NCBI GenBank assembly: GCA_015680685.1
Contig: MNCI01026561.1
Location: 107,801 to 171,800 of the forward strand
DNA: 64,000 nt
Reading direction: 5' to 3'
DNA from: Gnetum montanum
Lineage: Eukaryota > Streptophyta > Gnetopsida > Gnetales > Gnetaceae
Numbering within the stretch: the stretch's first letter is position 1; each line of letters starts with the position of its first letter. Of this stretch, positions 44,851 through 58,784 are shown one piece after another. Made by a program: the position numbers and the translations under genes. Below the pieces are notes generated by a model that was not told the DNA's origin, did no database searches, and saw only the letters and a list, made by a program, of their open reading frames with translations.

Positions 44851-47800
44851 TTAATGCTTAGAATCACTCTTCAGAGCTTTCAATTTACGATATCCTCTAT
44901 CAGTCCCAAATAACCTGTTTAAGGGCAAAACAGCCTAGGTGAGACAAGATCATAAGACCATTAAAGAAAATTGAAAATTTTGACCAAATTAAAAATCGAA
45001 GCGAGAAAAATGGAAAATTTACCAATCCATGTATGTAAAAGTCGATGAGTAATTGCCAGATTTTGTATACAACAGTCGATGATGATAGTCATGAAAATCA
45101 GCTCTGCAATCCATTAAAGAAGAGTTTAAATATATCACAGAAAAATAACTATATCGAATAAACAAGTTTCTAAACAACCTGGTACTAACCCTCCATACAA
45201 AGGAAAGACCTTTGAAAGACTCCATGGAAAGTCATAACCACAGTGTGCCTCCACGGTTTCCAAGACCCGGAGGACCATCCATAACCATAATGTAAGGAGA
45301 TGAGGCCCAGTGATTGCAGGTCCAATGATAGTTGCAAATCCAAGAAATAAGATCTCAGCAGGATGTGCATACTCAGATGTTAAACCAAAGGGTGTGGCAT
45401 ACCTGGAAAAGAAACATATCATTCCAACTAAATCCTGAGAAAACTAGCTGCAGCTAAACCTTGAAAAAGCTACTTGCATATGCAAGCATCACTTACTCAT
45501 GATGTACACTGTGGACATGTTTATAGAGCCATTTGCTGTGTAGGATCCTGTGACCCCAGTAGAAAACAAAATCTTCCAAGATAAAATAAAAAATAATCTG
45601 CGAAACTATTACTTTCCTGCAATGCAAGGCCAGAATAATTTTCCTATTAGTTAACATAAATAAAACCACAAATGCATCATTAAAATCATTGATTCTTCAA
45701 CATAAAAAGATCAAAATGCTCTTAATATGAGTAGTTGGTATATGAACTCAAATACAGTTGCCACAGTTTGCATTCAGGCTTGTCACAAAGTTCAACACGG
45801 TAGCCTTATAACATAAAACAGTAAATTAAAAAACTGAATGATTACCAGGATGGCAATGGCAAGTCACTCCTGAGACCCATGTATTTGAATGCAGGGTATG
45901 AGACTACCATTAATGGTAGATTAACACAAACATGATAAAGAAGCAAGCGGGTGATGCATTTCTCCGTTGCAGCTGGTGTGTTTATCTTGCTCTGTAAACA
46001 ACCAAATACAAGCCATAAGGCAAATTTCAGGTCAGCATTGTTTAGATTTATCAACATTAAAAGAAGAAACAGCTTTTATGCCTCAGTTGAAAGCTTCAAA
46101 AAAAAAAAAATTTATGGATGCATTTAATAATGTTTACAGCAACTTAATAACCTTGTAGGTTGGCTTATGGGAAATTTACCTCAAAGTGAACTCAAAACTA
46201 TCAAAAATATTTAATGAGTTACCTTAAACCATACAAGGAAAATGTAAGCAAAATATAAAAATAAAAACCAAATCAAATCTTCCTAGATAATTGTGAAATG
46301 AACATATTCAACTACAGCCTAAAGGTTAATGATGCTTATAACTAGTACTAAAATACCTCCCATCAAATATCTGTATCCATCTCCGCCCATGTCATTTATA
46401 ACAGGAATTTCCCTAGAAAGATCAATAGAAGACATAGATTACAGTTTAAGGCCATAACTTTCATCCATTGATTCGAATGAATCAAGTCATCAAAAGCAGC
46501 CAAAGCACAGAATGTTGTTTGTGAACTAAAATTTCAAGCTAAAGCCCCAATTAACTTGAGCTCATAAATTTTCAATCCCTTCCTTCCACATATGAATTCA
46601 TGGACAAACATTCATCTTATTTTGATGTATGTACAGGGAGGGATAAAAAAAATCTATTTCATTCCAGATTGTACAAGTACTACTGTAGAAAATAAACATG
46701 ATAAATTGCATTAGCTTTGAAGCTTCTCTCTATTTACTTAGGAATCAGTTCACATAAGCAAAATCACAAATCTATTCTTATCTGTTATCATTGCTAGCAT
46801 GGAGAAAATAGGCCTCTTACTGGACTTGTACTCAGACTGGTATTCACCATTCCTAATTGTTAACCACTTTAACACTTACTGTTTCTCTATATTCGTTTAG
46901 GCTATATATACATTTAACTAGAAAAAACACGGGATTACATTTCATGAACTTGAAAACAAGGTGAAATTGCAAAGAAATAAGTCTAGGTGTCAGTTTCAAT
47001 GTTGTAGATGAGTGTAAAGATATAGGCAGCTAATTAATCAATGATAAATAAAAAATAAATTTTATTTTTCAAATTATTCTGAGAAAAGAATGGAGTTAAT
47101 ATCGGTTAACAATGGAAATCAAAATATTGGCTTCAAAAATAGAACAAAGAATGACTTAAAAAACTTCCATTTCCTTACAGGTGAACAGGTAAAAGAAAGC
47201 AGACTGAACAAAGACATTTTACTAGAAAACAATTAAATTGGAGATCTTTAAATAAATACTCATAACATAGATGCAATCATTTGGAGGGATGGTAAGGTGC
47301 TTGCTTCTCAAAGTTGTAAGACTTGGGTTTGAGCCTGAACACAGCCAGTTGAAATGACATTAGGATTTCGCTCATCCACCGACCATCTCAAGATCCTTGG
47401 CAAGATGAGCATTGAACCCCTGAGCGATGACCCTAGATGCTATAATGTTATTGTGCTTAGGGCAACTTAAATGTTCTGCTACAGAGTTTATCCAAAACCA
47501 ACATGGAATAGTTGCTGACAATCTAAATGCATCTTTCCAACTTCCTACTTTGGCCAAAAAAATCATTGCCACCATAGCCTTATCCCAATTACGGGTCAGC
47601 TATATGAATTCTATTTCACCATTCACTTCTATGAAGAGCCAAATAAGCATTAATACCCAAATCTTGAATAACTTTCTTTATGTTTGCAAACTATGTATAT
47701 TTAAATCTACCTCTTTGTTGCTTTTCCTTAACTTTAATAAAGCATTCTCTTCTAACTCTTCTCATTAATTGGTGCTACTCCCAAATTTCCCATAATAAAA

Positions 47801-50800
47801 AAAAAAGCTTCTTCTCATCAATAGGTGCAACTCCCAAATTTCTTGTAATAAAGGAGTTTATTTGATCTTTCCTAGTCACACCCAATGTCCAGCTTCACAT
47901 CTCTACCACCTGCATTAACCCTGATGCCTTTTTAAGCTTTTTGATAGACCAACATTCCTCTCCACACCAAAAACACTCATAGGTTTAGTAGCAGTTCTAT
48001 AGAACTTTCCTTTCAACCTTGCCAAGATTCTCCTATCACAAAGCACTAGCACGAGCTTGTCATCATTTCATCCATCCTACTTTAATTTTGTTTGTCACAT
48101 CATTGTTAATCCTAACATGAACTGAAGTATCTAAAATGCTTACATTCAGTAACTTTTTGTTTTTGAATTATAATCTTCATGTCTTCATTACTAGTTTTGA
48201 ATAGTCACAAAAATAGTTTCAAATTAATTGAATGGCACAACTACTCCACTCTTTAGGTCCCTAAGATCTTTTACTGAATGCAATAATAAATCTAGCTTCA
48301 GTTTCAGTTTCAAAAATGAAAGGTCAGAACTGTTGACATTGATACGACTTTAGGATTGTTGATATGGTTGAGGACACGGTAAAAATATACATATCAAATG
48401 GCATCGGGTAACCTGTGGGCATGAAAACTATTGTTAAATCACCTACGTTACCATAAAACAGGTCATTCCATGCCGATACGATAAAGAGAACAATCATGAT
48501 GATGAATATACAACTAACCAGTACAACTATTGTTAAAGAATGTCTGCATAAGTCAAGAGCAAGTATGTCACAGCTTCCCTGACAGCGCATCTTTCTGAAC
48601 CTTTAACAGTTGAGACTCTCAAACTTTTTAAATTACTAAAAAAACTGACTTTGTTTGGAGTCAGAGATGTATTACAAATTTTATTAACCCTTCATAATTT
48701 TTTAGCTGTAATGAAAGTACTAAGTATATTTCTAACCAAAGACGTTGTGATATTGAAAGTCTTTAATATTTCTTAGACATGCTTCCATGATAACATTTTC
48801 TTTTACCAAGGAAAGTACAACTATGTTTTATGCCAAGCATGTTTTGATTCAAACATTTTACAATATTTTTGTGGTCTTTTAGATGGGACATAACATTAAC
48901 ATTATAAATAGTTTCTGATTTAATAAAAGTTACATATTTGCTAACATAGAATCTCTGGCTCTGACTGGAAGGAACTCCCACTTTCAGCACTCAAACAATT
49001 ATACTATTTGAAGAAATGGTGATTTTAATAAGAAAAATAGCATTAAACACTTAAAAGTAGGATTGCTCAAAATGTCGTAATATCCTGAAAATTCTAAATT
49101 AGCATTACCAGTTACATTTAGTATTAGATATTAGCCATAATTATAACACTTAATCCTGAAAACTCTAAAAACAACTATTTTCTAATTTTTAAATGTACAT
49201 TATCTTTTCCAACTTTTAATTTTGCACTCTTTTGTAGAGATTCTTGGCAATTTGCATGTTTCACCTTTTTAATTATGTCATCTCATTTTTTCCATGCTAA
49301 TATGTAATGTTGAATGAATAGAAATTATTTGATACAGAATTTCCATGTTCATCAAACTTGGCAATTCTAATATACTTTTGGATAAAACTTAATTTTTCCT
49401 CTCAGCTATTTTTCTAAAACAAGTAGAAATGTTACTCATTTTTCTATCCATCTACAATATGAAGGGTGAGAAGTCACAATCCTTATAGATACAAACAAAT
49501 GCTGATATCAACCAAAAGTTCTCAGACAACCAAGGCCTTGCATAAATGACTTACCAATCTTTCCCTAAACAACTAATGAATTCAAATCTTGTTGTCCAAA
49601 TCATAAGCATTTAGAAGAAAATATCCATATAAATAGTTTTACCATTTGATACTTTGGAAACAGTCCCATAAATCTGACTCTCTGAGAGATTTCATCTCAG
49701 AAGTAACATAAATGACATCCAACGAGGGTGTAAAAGCAGTAGCAAGGTTAATGATCATAGCAACATAGATAAGAAAGTAGAGATTAGCAAGGTAGTCGGG
49801 ATGACAAAGAAGAAAGTTATAAGCATGGCAGCTAAGCAAGCAATGCGGATGTCACACGCATTGTAATGGGTTTACAAGGCAACAACTAGAGCCCTGGCCA
49901 CTATTCAGAAATGTCAACTTATTTTCAAATGCTTTTTGTCGGAGTGACGTAGAAAATATTTTTAAAATGTAAACAATAAGGTTAAAGATCAAATGGGATG
50001 ACTTGGATATCAAGGTGGAATAGTACAGCTTGTGTTTCCAATGATGCATTAGCAGATATAGCAGAAACGTAACCATTCAGAGATCCAGGCAAGGATACCA
50101 TTAAAACAGAATATAAACTAAACAACAGTGATTAGTAGAATACAACATTGAAGTAAAAATGCGGCAGTCAATCTCTCATGGTGGAAATAACAGAAGTAGA
50201 CAAACAGATGAGCAGGTAACCCCAACTAGAGTAGCAGAAGGATATTTACGTGTTCAGAATTCTACACAGGCAAACTGCCAGTGATAAATTATACCCTTAT
50301 ATTTTGTACCAAAAAATTTATCTAAAAAAAAATCTAATCCCTAGAACTACAGGATGCTCCATCCTAGCTGGAAAATCAGAAAATCCTCCAATAGCAAGAG
50401 AGAACATGAAGGATATTTCCTTTCTGATCCCATCAGGATCAGAAGGAATAAATGGCAATAGTGCAGATTAAGCAGCATCAAAGGTCATTTTCAATAAGCT
50501 CAATAAGAAGCTCGTCACAATTATCGTTGTTTTTATCTCACCAATTTGGCTGATGCATTGGGGAAGGGAGGTGATTTGACAATCATTTGATTGAACGTTT
50601 TAACCATTAAGTCAAGGCTCATCCGCAAAGCTCAAAGAAGGTAAGTCAAAAAACTTATAGTTCTGAGTACCTCATATGCCTTGTCTTAAGAAAAATGATA
50701 CACTTGCCTTGATTAATGATTTATGCTCTGGCAACTAATCTCCAGTTCAATTACTGAGCCAGCCTGACTTGGGTTGGCCCGATCTTTTTTTAGCCACCTT

Positions 50801-53800
50801 GTAGCAATCAGTTGCTGGGTCTGAGACCTGGCAACAGATACCTAGACCACGGAATAATGCTGAGTAATGCAGGGAGGCCCAGCATCATGCACTTGAAATT
50901 GTTAAAAAAAATAAACAAACAAACATTTCCGTAGCCCAATCATTACTTGGAAAAAACATAACACAGTTGTAAGTAATAAAATTAATTTGCAGTGTATAAT
51001 GCTGGGCTCTAAAAACCAGTTGCAGCAGCATTCTGTTTCCGAAGTCTTGCAGCCGCATTCCATTCTGGAAGGCAGTAACGGTTCCTTTGCATTCTCCACT
51101 ATAACGACCTGCATTCTGGAAGGCTTTCTCCCATGGCATTGTTGTTATTTTACTTTGAATATCAAATATTAAAAACACATCAAACTTTGAAAAGATTCTG
51201 TGAATCTTCAGATTAAGGCCAAAATTCTATGAGTGAGTTTGGTTTACTCATTTTCTATGCATTGGTACCTGTCTCTCCTTAGGTTGTTGCTAGACAGCGA
51301 CTTGTAGAGTTAGAGATAGCTATACATGAGTTATTGGAACCAGATTGATCAATATAGCTGAAACACAACGCTTTAGGTTGAATAAACAGGAGATTTTGAC
51401 AATCTTTTGCCTTGTCCTCTTGAGGAGATTTTGGCAAGGAACTAATTAACTGAGTTGGGCGTTCTCATCATGCAGAAGGTTGCATACCTTGTGAAACTGA
51501 ATATGTTTCTTGTCTTACTCATGTCATGCATTCATCGTGCTCAAGTACTCTTTTCATGTTGTATGAATTTATGATATAGAAATTGGGTTTTAACTACATT
51601 TTTGTTCAATTATATTTATAATTACTTAAATTTTGAATATCATGCATTTTGAAGGGTTTTAGTCTCCTGACTTTTTCGGCCATCTTTTTCTGTAACAGCT
51701 CATTCACCTTACTGACTTGTTCTAAGTCACTTTTTATTTTGCTGACATGACTTGTTTTTTTCAACTTTTTAATGTTTGGTCATGAATTTCAATGCATATA
51801 CAAGCGGATAAATTCTAATAATCTAAGGAGCTAGTATGATGGGACAGTATAGCTTGACTACATTTCGTGGTGAGTCGTGAAAGAACTACACACGGCTTTA
51901 TTCACAAAATCCATAAAACAACAACTCAGGAGACCACAACAAATTGAAGAATGCATGGCTCATACAATGAGAATTTCAGGAGATAAATGCCATCTCAAAA
52001 GGAAAGTTAAGAAGTATCTTAAGCATGCACCACTAGCCAAGCTAAAGAAACTGTGTAAAGCTGATGCATACTAATTTAATTACTCAACTGTGAAAACCTT
52101 ATTATAAAATTTCCTAGGATGCAATTGAGAGAACACCAAAGACAAAAAAATACACACACGGAATTGTCGGGTAGAAAATCTTAATGAAAGGAATTTGTAG
52201 GTTCATTATCAAAGTTAAGGGTACCCCGAGAAGCATCCTTTCTGACACCACAAAATTCTGTCACAAGACTCCCTAAATCTGTATTTATTTACCGTAGCAA
52301 TCGACTTTTTTTTATGGGGAAGAAACATTTCACTCTATATCCACAGATGTCCAAGTTAGACAAAAAGAAAATAAATTAGACATCATAGGAGTTTCGTCAA
52401 TGTATCAGACAAGTATAGATAAACACAAGTCAAAGATCCAGTTCTAGAATGTGGCAACAAATCGCAGGAACAAGCTCAAGCAAAATCTAAGAAAGATAAA
52501 GATCCTTGCCTGTGTATCCTTATGGGGAGAGTGAGTTTTCAAAACCAACTAATGGAAAACTGTCTTGGAAAATGCAAAATGCTGCAGTTGGAATAAGCTG
52601 TGCCTACACTTGCATTACTAATATAGTTCGCTATACAGTTGCAAATCCACTGCAAGTAATTTACAGTGAAACAGGAAAAACGTATGCAAATCATTATTTG
52701 GTCAGGAAGCAATGATACTTATGGAGCGGTTATTATTTTTATATTTACTTAATTTTTTTTTCTGTTTTAATTTGTATTACCTATAATTTATTATCAAAAA
52801 TCTCTAAAAGTTTTTGTTCTGCATATTGCCAAACTTTACTAAACTTGTGCCCAATTTGTTTTTGATTTTCTGACTTTTTCAACCAGCTGACAAAACTGTT
52901 TTCCCAACTTTTTTAATCTTTGCCTCCTAGTGTTTGCTATGTTAAATGGAACACATTCTTCCTTTATCACTTTCTTCCTTTAAACGAACTGGCCCATCCC
53001 ACGATATGGGTGAACGAGGAACCAATTATTCTTCCAGCTTCTGAAAATCACTCTTATTGTTTAATCCTTTTAAGTCAGTAGAACAAATAGTTCTATGGAG
53101 GACTTTACTGCAACAAGGTGAAGGGAACAATCCTATGGGCTACATGGTAAATTTAAAATATGCACAAGATCTACAAGGACTAGGAGATCAAATTGTTCAC
53201 TATCAAATTTTAAACTACCATGACCATGTGATATCAAATACAAATGACTTCATGTGTGTGCACATTTGATGCAAATAAGGTTTTAGCAGAGTAGGGGGTT
53301 ATTACTCTTAACTCGACCAATTGTTTAGGCAGATCAACAAAATGGAAGGATACCCAAGATCTGAGCCAACTTCAATGGCCCATTATTGGAACAACCCAAA
53401 CTTCTAGAGGTTCATTCAAGCAATGGAATAAAAGATTTTCATAGAAGACTGAAAGATATCAAATTCACTGCTATGTAGGTGTTGGAAGGATACTGTATGA
53501 TGAGAACAATTTCCTGGTGTCCACTCTGGGAGGTTGGCACATCTTCATCTCTCCTGACTTTCGTGAGCAGATACTAAGTAAGAAACTAAAAGATCACCTA
53601 GTGCTATTGAGCAAGCATTTCATGAAGTACTCATTTTCTTGTTGACTAGAAGGCTTGCTAAGCTGAAAAAGGGCTCTATTCCAAGGCAGGTAGCCATATT
53701 ATAACAGCTTGGAGATGAAATCATTAATTGCTAAGAGGTGTAAAAGGAACCCAAACAAAGCTTCATAACCTTCATTTTATGCTTCCAAAGATCCTTTCAG

Positions 53801-54910
53801 TGGGGTAAGGTAATTAACCTTCAACTCTAACTCTTCTTAGCATTTAGTACTTCCCCTCATAGCCCGATTCAGTTTTCATTAGCATTCAAAGTATGATGAT
53901 ATATAAAACAAACTTCCCCTAACTTCAACCGATATGCTAAAGTCATTGTAGCCAAACACAAAAAGGAATAGAAACTTCATAATCTTGTAAACTGGAAAAA
54001 TCTCTAGACAACAAATTTTATCGAGGTTTACAAGCATCAAAATCATCATCATAGTTTGATAGAAAAGAAAACTAAATTTAATTTTAAAGATGGTGTATTC
54101 CATTTTATGAAAAAGAAGGTGTTTAGAAGCAAGAAATGTACTCTACTTTGGATTTGCAAATTACGATTTTCAGGTTTTTGAACATGTTCGAAAAAAAAAT
54201 TGTCTGACAGATCCAATGTTTTCTAGTGATTTGAATTTTGACACCAGACAATTCTTTACATATTAATCAGCAGAGAATTTGACAGAAACATATTCATGTC
54301 ATTTTTGTAGATCATATCAACTTGTGTGGACTAACCTTGACTAAATATCTATTAACATATGTGAACCTTAAAAGAAAAAACACGTTCAGAGTTTACTTTT
54401 CTTAGTTCTTTATCTTCATTTAAAATAGTGAGATTTTGCAAGTATCTAAGAATTTTTCATGTAATCATAGTTTTAAAAACTATATTGAATGCTATTGCTT
54501 TCATGTGAATCTCAGAATTGATCGCATTTATTTAGAGAATACAATTTATAAGCAGAGTTCTAATGTCTAAATGATGAAATTTTGATCTAATAGAGAAATT
54601 ACTCTTAACTTTGATGTCAATAAAATGTGAACCGAAACTAAATTTTATCACTTGTATTTCATAAAGCATGATATTTGAAGAGAAAAAGTTTGACTTCACA
54701 CAATAAGCAAAGCAACAACTTTGGATAAAAGAAAGAGTGAGAAAACACCTGGATCTTGTACTTGCTCAACAAGCCAAACCTTTCCAAAAACATATATGGA
54801 AGTCCGGATAAAAAGAAGATACTTTCATGCAGAAGGAAACTGCCTATGGAAGCTAGCTGAAAGTCTGTAAAATTTGTGATCAGATACTGCATAAACATGA
54901 CAGAAGACAT
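44851..54910 (-). CDS. SMO2: Methylsterol monooxygenase 2 (4-alpha-methylsterol oxidase), six exons, intact
   Basis: Membrane di-iron enzyme of the fatty acid hydroxylase superfamily. It oxidises the remaining 4-alpha methyl group of sterol precursors such as 24-ethylidenelophenol in plant sterol synthesis, in the ER. Exons (minus): 54910-54749, 45991-45846, 45616-45497, 45402-45190, 45103-45023 and 44914-44851. All join with GT-AG borders and correct phase to give 261 residues and TAA, close to the length of known plant SMO2. The three His clusters are HRILH (125-129), HSVHH (138-142) and HDYHH (218-222). FLLHESIFFLSGLPYMFLER and the following region look membrane-embedded. EYAHPAEILFLGFATI and ETVEAHCGYDFPW are typical SMO2 segments. 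No damage is seen. SMO1-type is less likely because the N-terminus and these segments fit SMO2. Confidence 0.95.
47277..47350 (+). repeat. Possible SINE head (A and B box-like)
   Basis: TGGTAAGGTGC (47290-47300) resembles the A box of plant tRNA-derived SINEs. GGTTTGAGCCT (47326-47336) resembles the B box GGTTCGANNCC with C-to-T decay. Spacing is about 36 bases. No target duplication or poly-A tail was identified. Confidence 0.3.
47560..48250 (-). mobile_element. Decayed LINE-type 3' fragment in SMO2 intron 1
   Basis: On the minus strand, about 48200-47800 gives broken pieces in the order FRYF, MDEMMTSS, then KFYRTATKPMSVFGVE, TRKDQINSF and LGVAPIDEK. This is the order and spacing of the C-terminal end of plant LINE-like reverse transcriptases (usual forms: RYLG, GWMKWR, KGKFYRTAIRP, GVAPI). 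The downstream piece near 47640-47570 holds GACCCGTAATTGGGATAAGG, typical of the 3' end of such elements. It is truncated and frameshifted. Confidence 0.55.
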
Positions 54911-56916
54911 TAGAATCAGAGCTTAAAAGCTATTTAATAATTTTAACTCTTGAAAATAATGATGCCTTAAAATCTTGGTAGATACTAATCTGTGCGGGAG
55001 AACCAAGCAACAGACGGTCAAAATCACGAGAAATGGTCAACAATAAGCAGATGCGAAATGTATTGGGTCGCTTTCAACATGAGGGGCCCAAATGGACATC
55101 CACGTAATGAAAACGGCGTCCCGATGAGTTACATTTAAGGCTTTTCTTGGGTTGAATTCTGAATAGCGCCTGACAAATTACATTTGTTCGTAACTCTCAA
55201 CAATGAGATTTTCCACAAAATTTCAAGAACTAAAAGGTATACCAGAATGAGACTGTCCGCGAAATGGGGTAGCATTCTGCCTCAAAGACAAGGCAATCAG
55301 CACTCAAGCATGGACAATCGCATGCGAATGCTGGTTAAAACAAAAAATCATGAATCAAAAATCATAAACGCAATGCCCGGCGTGACTATGACATTCATTT
55401 TCCGAAAAAAAGCCAGCATTAGGGTTCTACTTTGTCATGTTTTGAGCATTCGAAAAGTGAGAGAACGTTGTTAAAAAGAGTCATTTTGGATCCTGCAACC
55501 GGATCACTGCTGCAACAAGATAATTTTAAAAATAATGTAAAAAAAATGAAGGAATACCAGCCATCCTCGTTCAAGAAGAAACGCCATGCCTCTGAGATCA
55601 ATCAATCAGCAGATACAATCTACGACACAAAATGCAAATGAAACACAACACCAACAAGAACAGCGGCACTATAGGAGACTTTGGTGTTGATTCCGGTGCA
55701 GATTGTTTCTCCTTCGGTGGGGGGTTGTTAAGTTGAAACACAGATCGGAGAAAAACCATAAAACCAAAGCCTTAACAGAGCCCAAAGTTGCAAAGTGACC
55801 CCCAACAAAACAAAAGCTTATCGCACCCCCGGGACGAAGATTCTCTCTCTTTTGCAGAAGAGGGCAAATGCAGAACAGATAAAGGGAGACAGGGATTAAG
55901 GAGATGCAAAAAAATTAAAATAAAAACTAAAAAATTAACCAACAAATGCAGGCAACTCCCAAAAAACAGACACTGGCTGCCTAAAAATATTTCACTTGCC
56001 AGCTGTGCCAGTCTGTGAAGCTACAAGCCACACAAATCATATTATATGATGCACACAAAAAACTGGTTCCAGATCCAGCTTGGATTAAGATGTGGTGCTT
56101 CTTTCCTTAAATTTCTAAAACTGGCATCATCCACTGTAGCCTTGAATGGTATTCTATGTGCTTGCTAACTCCATTTCTATGTGCTTGTCAAAACAGAAGA
56201 ATTTGCATTCATGATTCATGGTTTCATAAATATACACTCACCTTTTTGTTGGCACTGCATCTGACAGAGCAGACTGTGAAGGCCCTACTGGTATATATTG
56301 TAACAAAAATTTATTATATATTATGAGGGGCACTGGTACTAGTACACGTGGTGATGATGATGGATATGTTTGGTCTGTTTGTTTGATTGATGATGATGTG
56401 TTCAATACTTGCATATGCGTACCAATTTAATTTCACTTCATTTTCATTTTTTGAAAGTTTCTATCTTGTCGTTGAACACTGTGTTAGCTCAGTGACAATG
56501 ACATACCGTTATAGCGGGAACGAACACTCATGATAGGATAAGCAAGTATGCCCACGTCTTTAAGTCAGGTTATTAAATTTTCCTTTTTTTGTTTATAAGG
56601 TTTCACAAACCACTTTCTGACACCAAAACAATTCCGACGCAACTCACATGGCTCCCTCCCAGAGCGAGTACCCTCCAACCAATGTGTCATGGTAACAAAC
56701 TGTCCTACGTATTTCGAATCTCATGATATCATTTTATAATTTTCCTCATGTATTTTGAATAAGGAATAATTTTAAGGGTGTTTTTATAGTCATCTTCTGG
56801 GTTCTAACACATTATGAGATTTGAAAGACAATTCAATTTGGAGTCATGATGTTCGAGTGTGGTTTTGGCATGTGAAAAAGATTTTGATTTGGAGTACCAA
56901 TGTGTCTATTACGCAT
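54911..56916 (-). promoter_or_regulatory. SMO2 upstream region (5' UTR and promoter, borders uncertain)
   Basis: No other gene is seen between SMO2 and element F. On the minus strand TTCTCCCGCACAG|ATTAG (exon side starting 54989) could be an acceptor for a 5' UTR intron. A CT-rich stretch near 55850 and a TATAATA near 56047-56040 are candidate 5' UTR and core promoter. ACAAAAAG|GTGAGT near 56241 is a possible donor. These are position-based guesses. Confidence 0.35.
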
Positions 56917-57716
56917 TGATGAGTTATCATTTCGTTGGCCACGATATCGCATACGCAATATCGCAGCCTGTCTCCTCATCTATAAATAAGAGGTAGACAG
57001 ATCTGAAGAAAAGTTCTGAGTTTTTATTAGTTCTTAGCTTTAAGTGTTTAGTTTAAATAGTTCTTCTCTTAACCCTTCTCTCCCAGTGTATGCCCGCAGC
57101 GTGGTGATTGTAATTGTACGGCATCCTTATTTGAGTGTGATGTACTTGGACACGCACATGACCGGAAATAAAGATCAAGATTACTTCATCATTGCAGCAT
57201 TCACTTAGTTTAATTATTTATTTAATTGTTATTTACTGCTTTCTTAGTTAATATCTCTTCACCCTAAACTCCTGTTAAACGCATAATGAGTACGACTTGA
57301 TTACGAGCATTTAAGTGTGACTACTTGTAACCCAGTAACGTACCTAGGATCTGTGCTTGGTAATCCCAGTGGTAGTTGTGCACGAGGTCCAAGATGTGTA
57401 TGGATGATTGAGGAACGGATGCTCATCGCACTTAGGCTAGCTTAGATTCTCTCTCACCCTCTCTCCCTTAGCTTAGTTAATATCATTTTCCATTACACCC
57501 AGGAGTAGCATTAGTATAAGAACACATCATACACCTCATTCTGGACTAAACCGTACATGACAAAGTTAGCACTAGTCCAGATGGGAAGACAACAAACTGT
57601 GACCTAAGGATAACTATCTTGATACCACAACTAGTCCATCTACAGAGTTCGACCAGATTGTGCGTGAAACACTCATATTCGTATGGTTGAGTGTAGGGGT
57701 ACCTCGCCACTCATCA
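56917..57716 (+). repeat. 5' LTR of element F, 800 bp
   Basis: TGATGAGTTATC to CTCATCA. ATATCG units (56941-56963) and TATAAATA at 56981-56988 are the U3 promoter. The primer-binding site TGGCGTCGTTGCTAGGGA follows at 57718-57735. Confidence 0.85.
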
Positions 57717-57864
57717 TTGGCGTCGTTGCTAGGGATGGTGCTAGTTATCTAGATTAGCTATATCATACAAGGTCGCTATATAGGAACTAACAATATATAT
57801 TTTGGAAAAAAAATAATTATAAAAAAAGAGTCACATATAAAGTCACACAATTTCACAATCACAC

Positions 57865-58127
57865 CTCTCCTACAAGACGATAATAATGCCACACCTAGTG
57901 AGGAAATTCATTAGAGAACCAACGAATTATATGACAACGAAGATTGGAGTACGCAACCCGAGGTGGGGGTTTCTTATAAACATAAACGAAAGCAACGTCA
58001 TCCCAACACACAAAAGCATAACTTACTCGATGACGATGAACCCCTACTGGCCACTACAAGCTTAACGCAAATACAAGAGGCTATGTGAATCTCCCGTAGG
58101 CATCGTAAAGAGAGCCACCTACCTGAA
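57865..58127 (+). pseudogene. gag fragment of element F
   Basis: It aligns with the first about 85 codons of element A gag (EEIH, YDNEDWSTQPEVGVSYKH, SLTQIQEA). The start codon position reads ACC in place of ATG. The homology breaks off after RHRKESHLPE, so most of gag is deleted. Confidence 0.7.
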
Positions 58128-58730
58128 CAAGGTTGATTTTGGTTTGGACTAAGGATGGATCTTCTTCGGTCATTTTAAACATGAACTCAACAAGGGGCTT
58201 CTTACGACATTAGTTGGGAATTCCATTCCATCTTCTCCATCATCCATTTATGCTGACCATAATTCACCTCGTTGCCAATGTCCATGTTCTTGATTCCATA
58301 TCTTGGGTTGGTGAATTTGAATTCTTGGGTAGAATCCTCTAGGTTTTGATCCTTAACTTCCATTGACCATTAGTTACCTATGGGGCCTATAGACTCCTTA
58401 GGTTGAGGTTATGCAAGGGTAAAATGAGCATGTGCCTACTATGGGGAGGATCCACTTACATATCCCTTGGTCGAGTTTGTTAAGTACATTATCCCTAAAC
58501 ATTCTTGCAGCTGAAATCTTTCGTACATCCATCTTCCACATCAGACCATGTGCTCCTTTACATATTTTGTTCATTACATACATTCTTCATCAACGTTTTC
58601 AATTTTGAGCTGTCAAAGACCCTATTCAATGATTTTATCATATTCTTAGCTTTTCTGGGATTCCATGAACCCCAATTTCATTGAAAAATTCATTATATTT
58701 CTAGAGATATTCAACTTTGAAAATTTTGGC
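58128..58730. other. Unassigned internal sequence of element F
   Basis: No domain is visible. It replaces the capsid, tail and spacer of elements A and G. Confidence 0.4.
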
Positions 58731-58776
58731 TGATGGGCCTTGTATACAGGGCCTCGTTGACGTGGCGAAAAAATAG

Positions 58777-58784
58777 TATAAATA
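58777..58784 (+). promoter_or_regulatory. Internal TATA box before the accessory ORF of element F
   Basis: TATAAATA sits in AATAGTATAAATAGGCATG, at the place equivalent to 36371-36378 of element A. The leader that follows has a consensus donor GGAG|GTAAGC at 58931 and an acceptor GACCACAG ending 59221, directly before the ATG. A 291-base leader intron is therefore likely. Confidence 0.5.

Larger units (their letters stand above)
45992..54748 (-). other. Intron 1 of SMO2, 8757 bp
   Basis: Starts GTGTTTTC after codon 54 (phase 0) and ends TTGTTTACAG before codon 55. It contains a LINE relic (47560-48250), a possible SINE head and otherwise AT-rich sequence with only short meaningless frames. 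The other four introns are 229, 94, 86 and 108 bases. Confidence 0.9.

Noticed and set aside
50730-50880. Possible second SINE with GGGTCTGAGACC
   Set aside because: No convincing A box at the right distance, no tail and no target duplication.
51877-53269. Open frames of 65-70 codons in SMO2 intron 1
   Set aside because: No recognisable motif, and they lie antisense within a well-supported intron.
55184-56018. Short plus-strand ORFs upstream of SMO2
   Set aside because: They overlap the likely 5' UTR/promoter on the opposite strand and show no domain.
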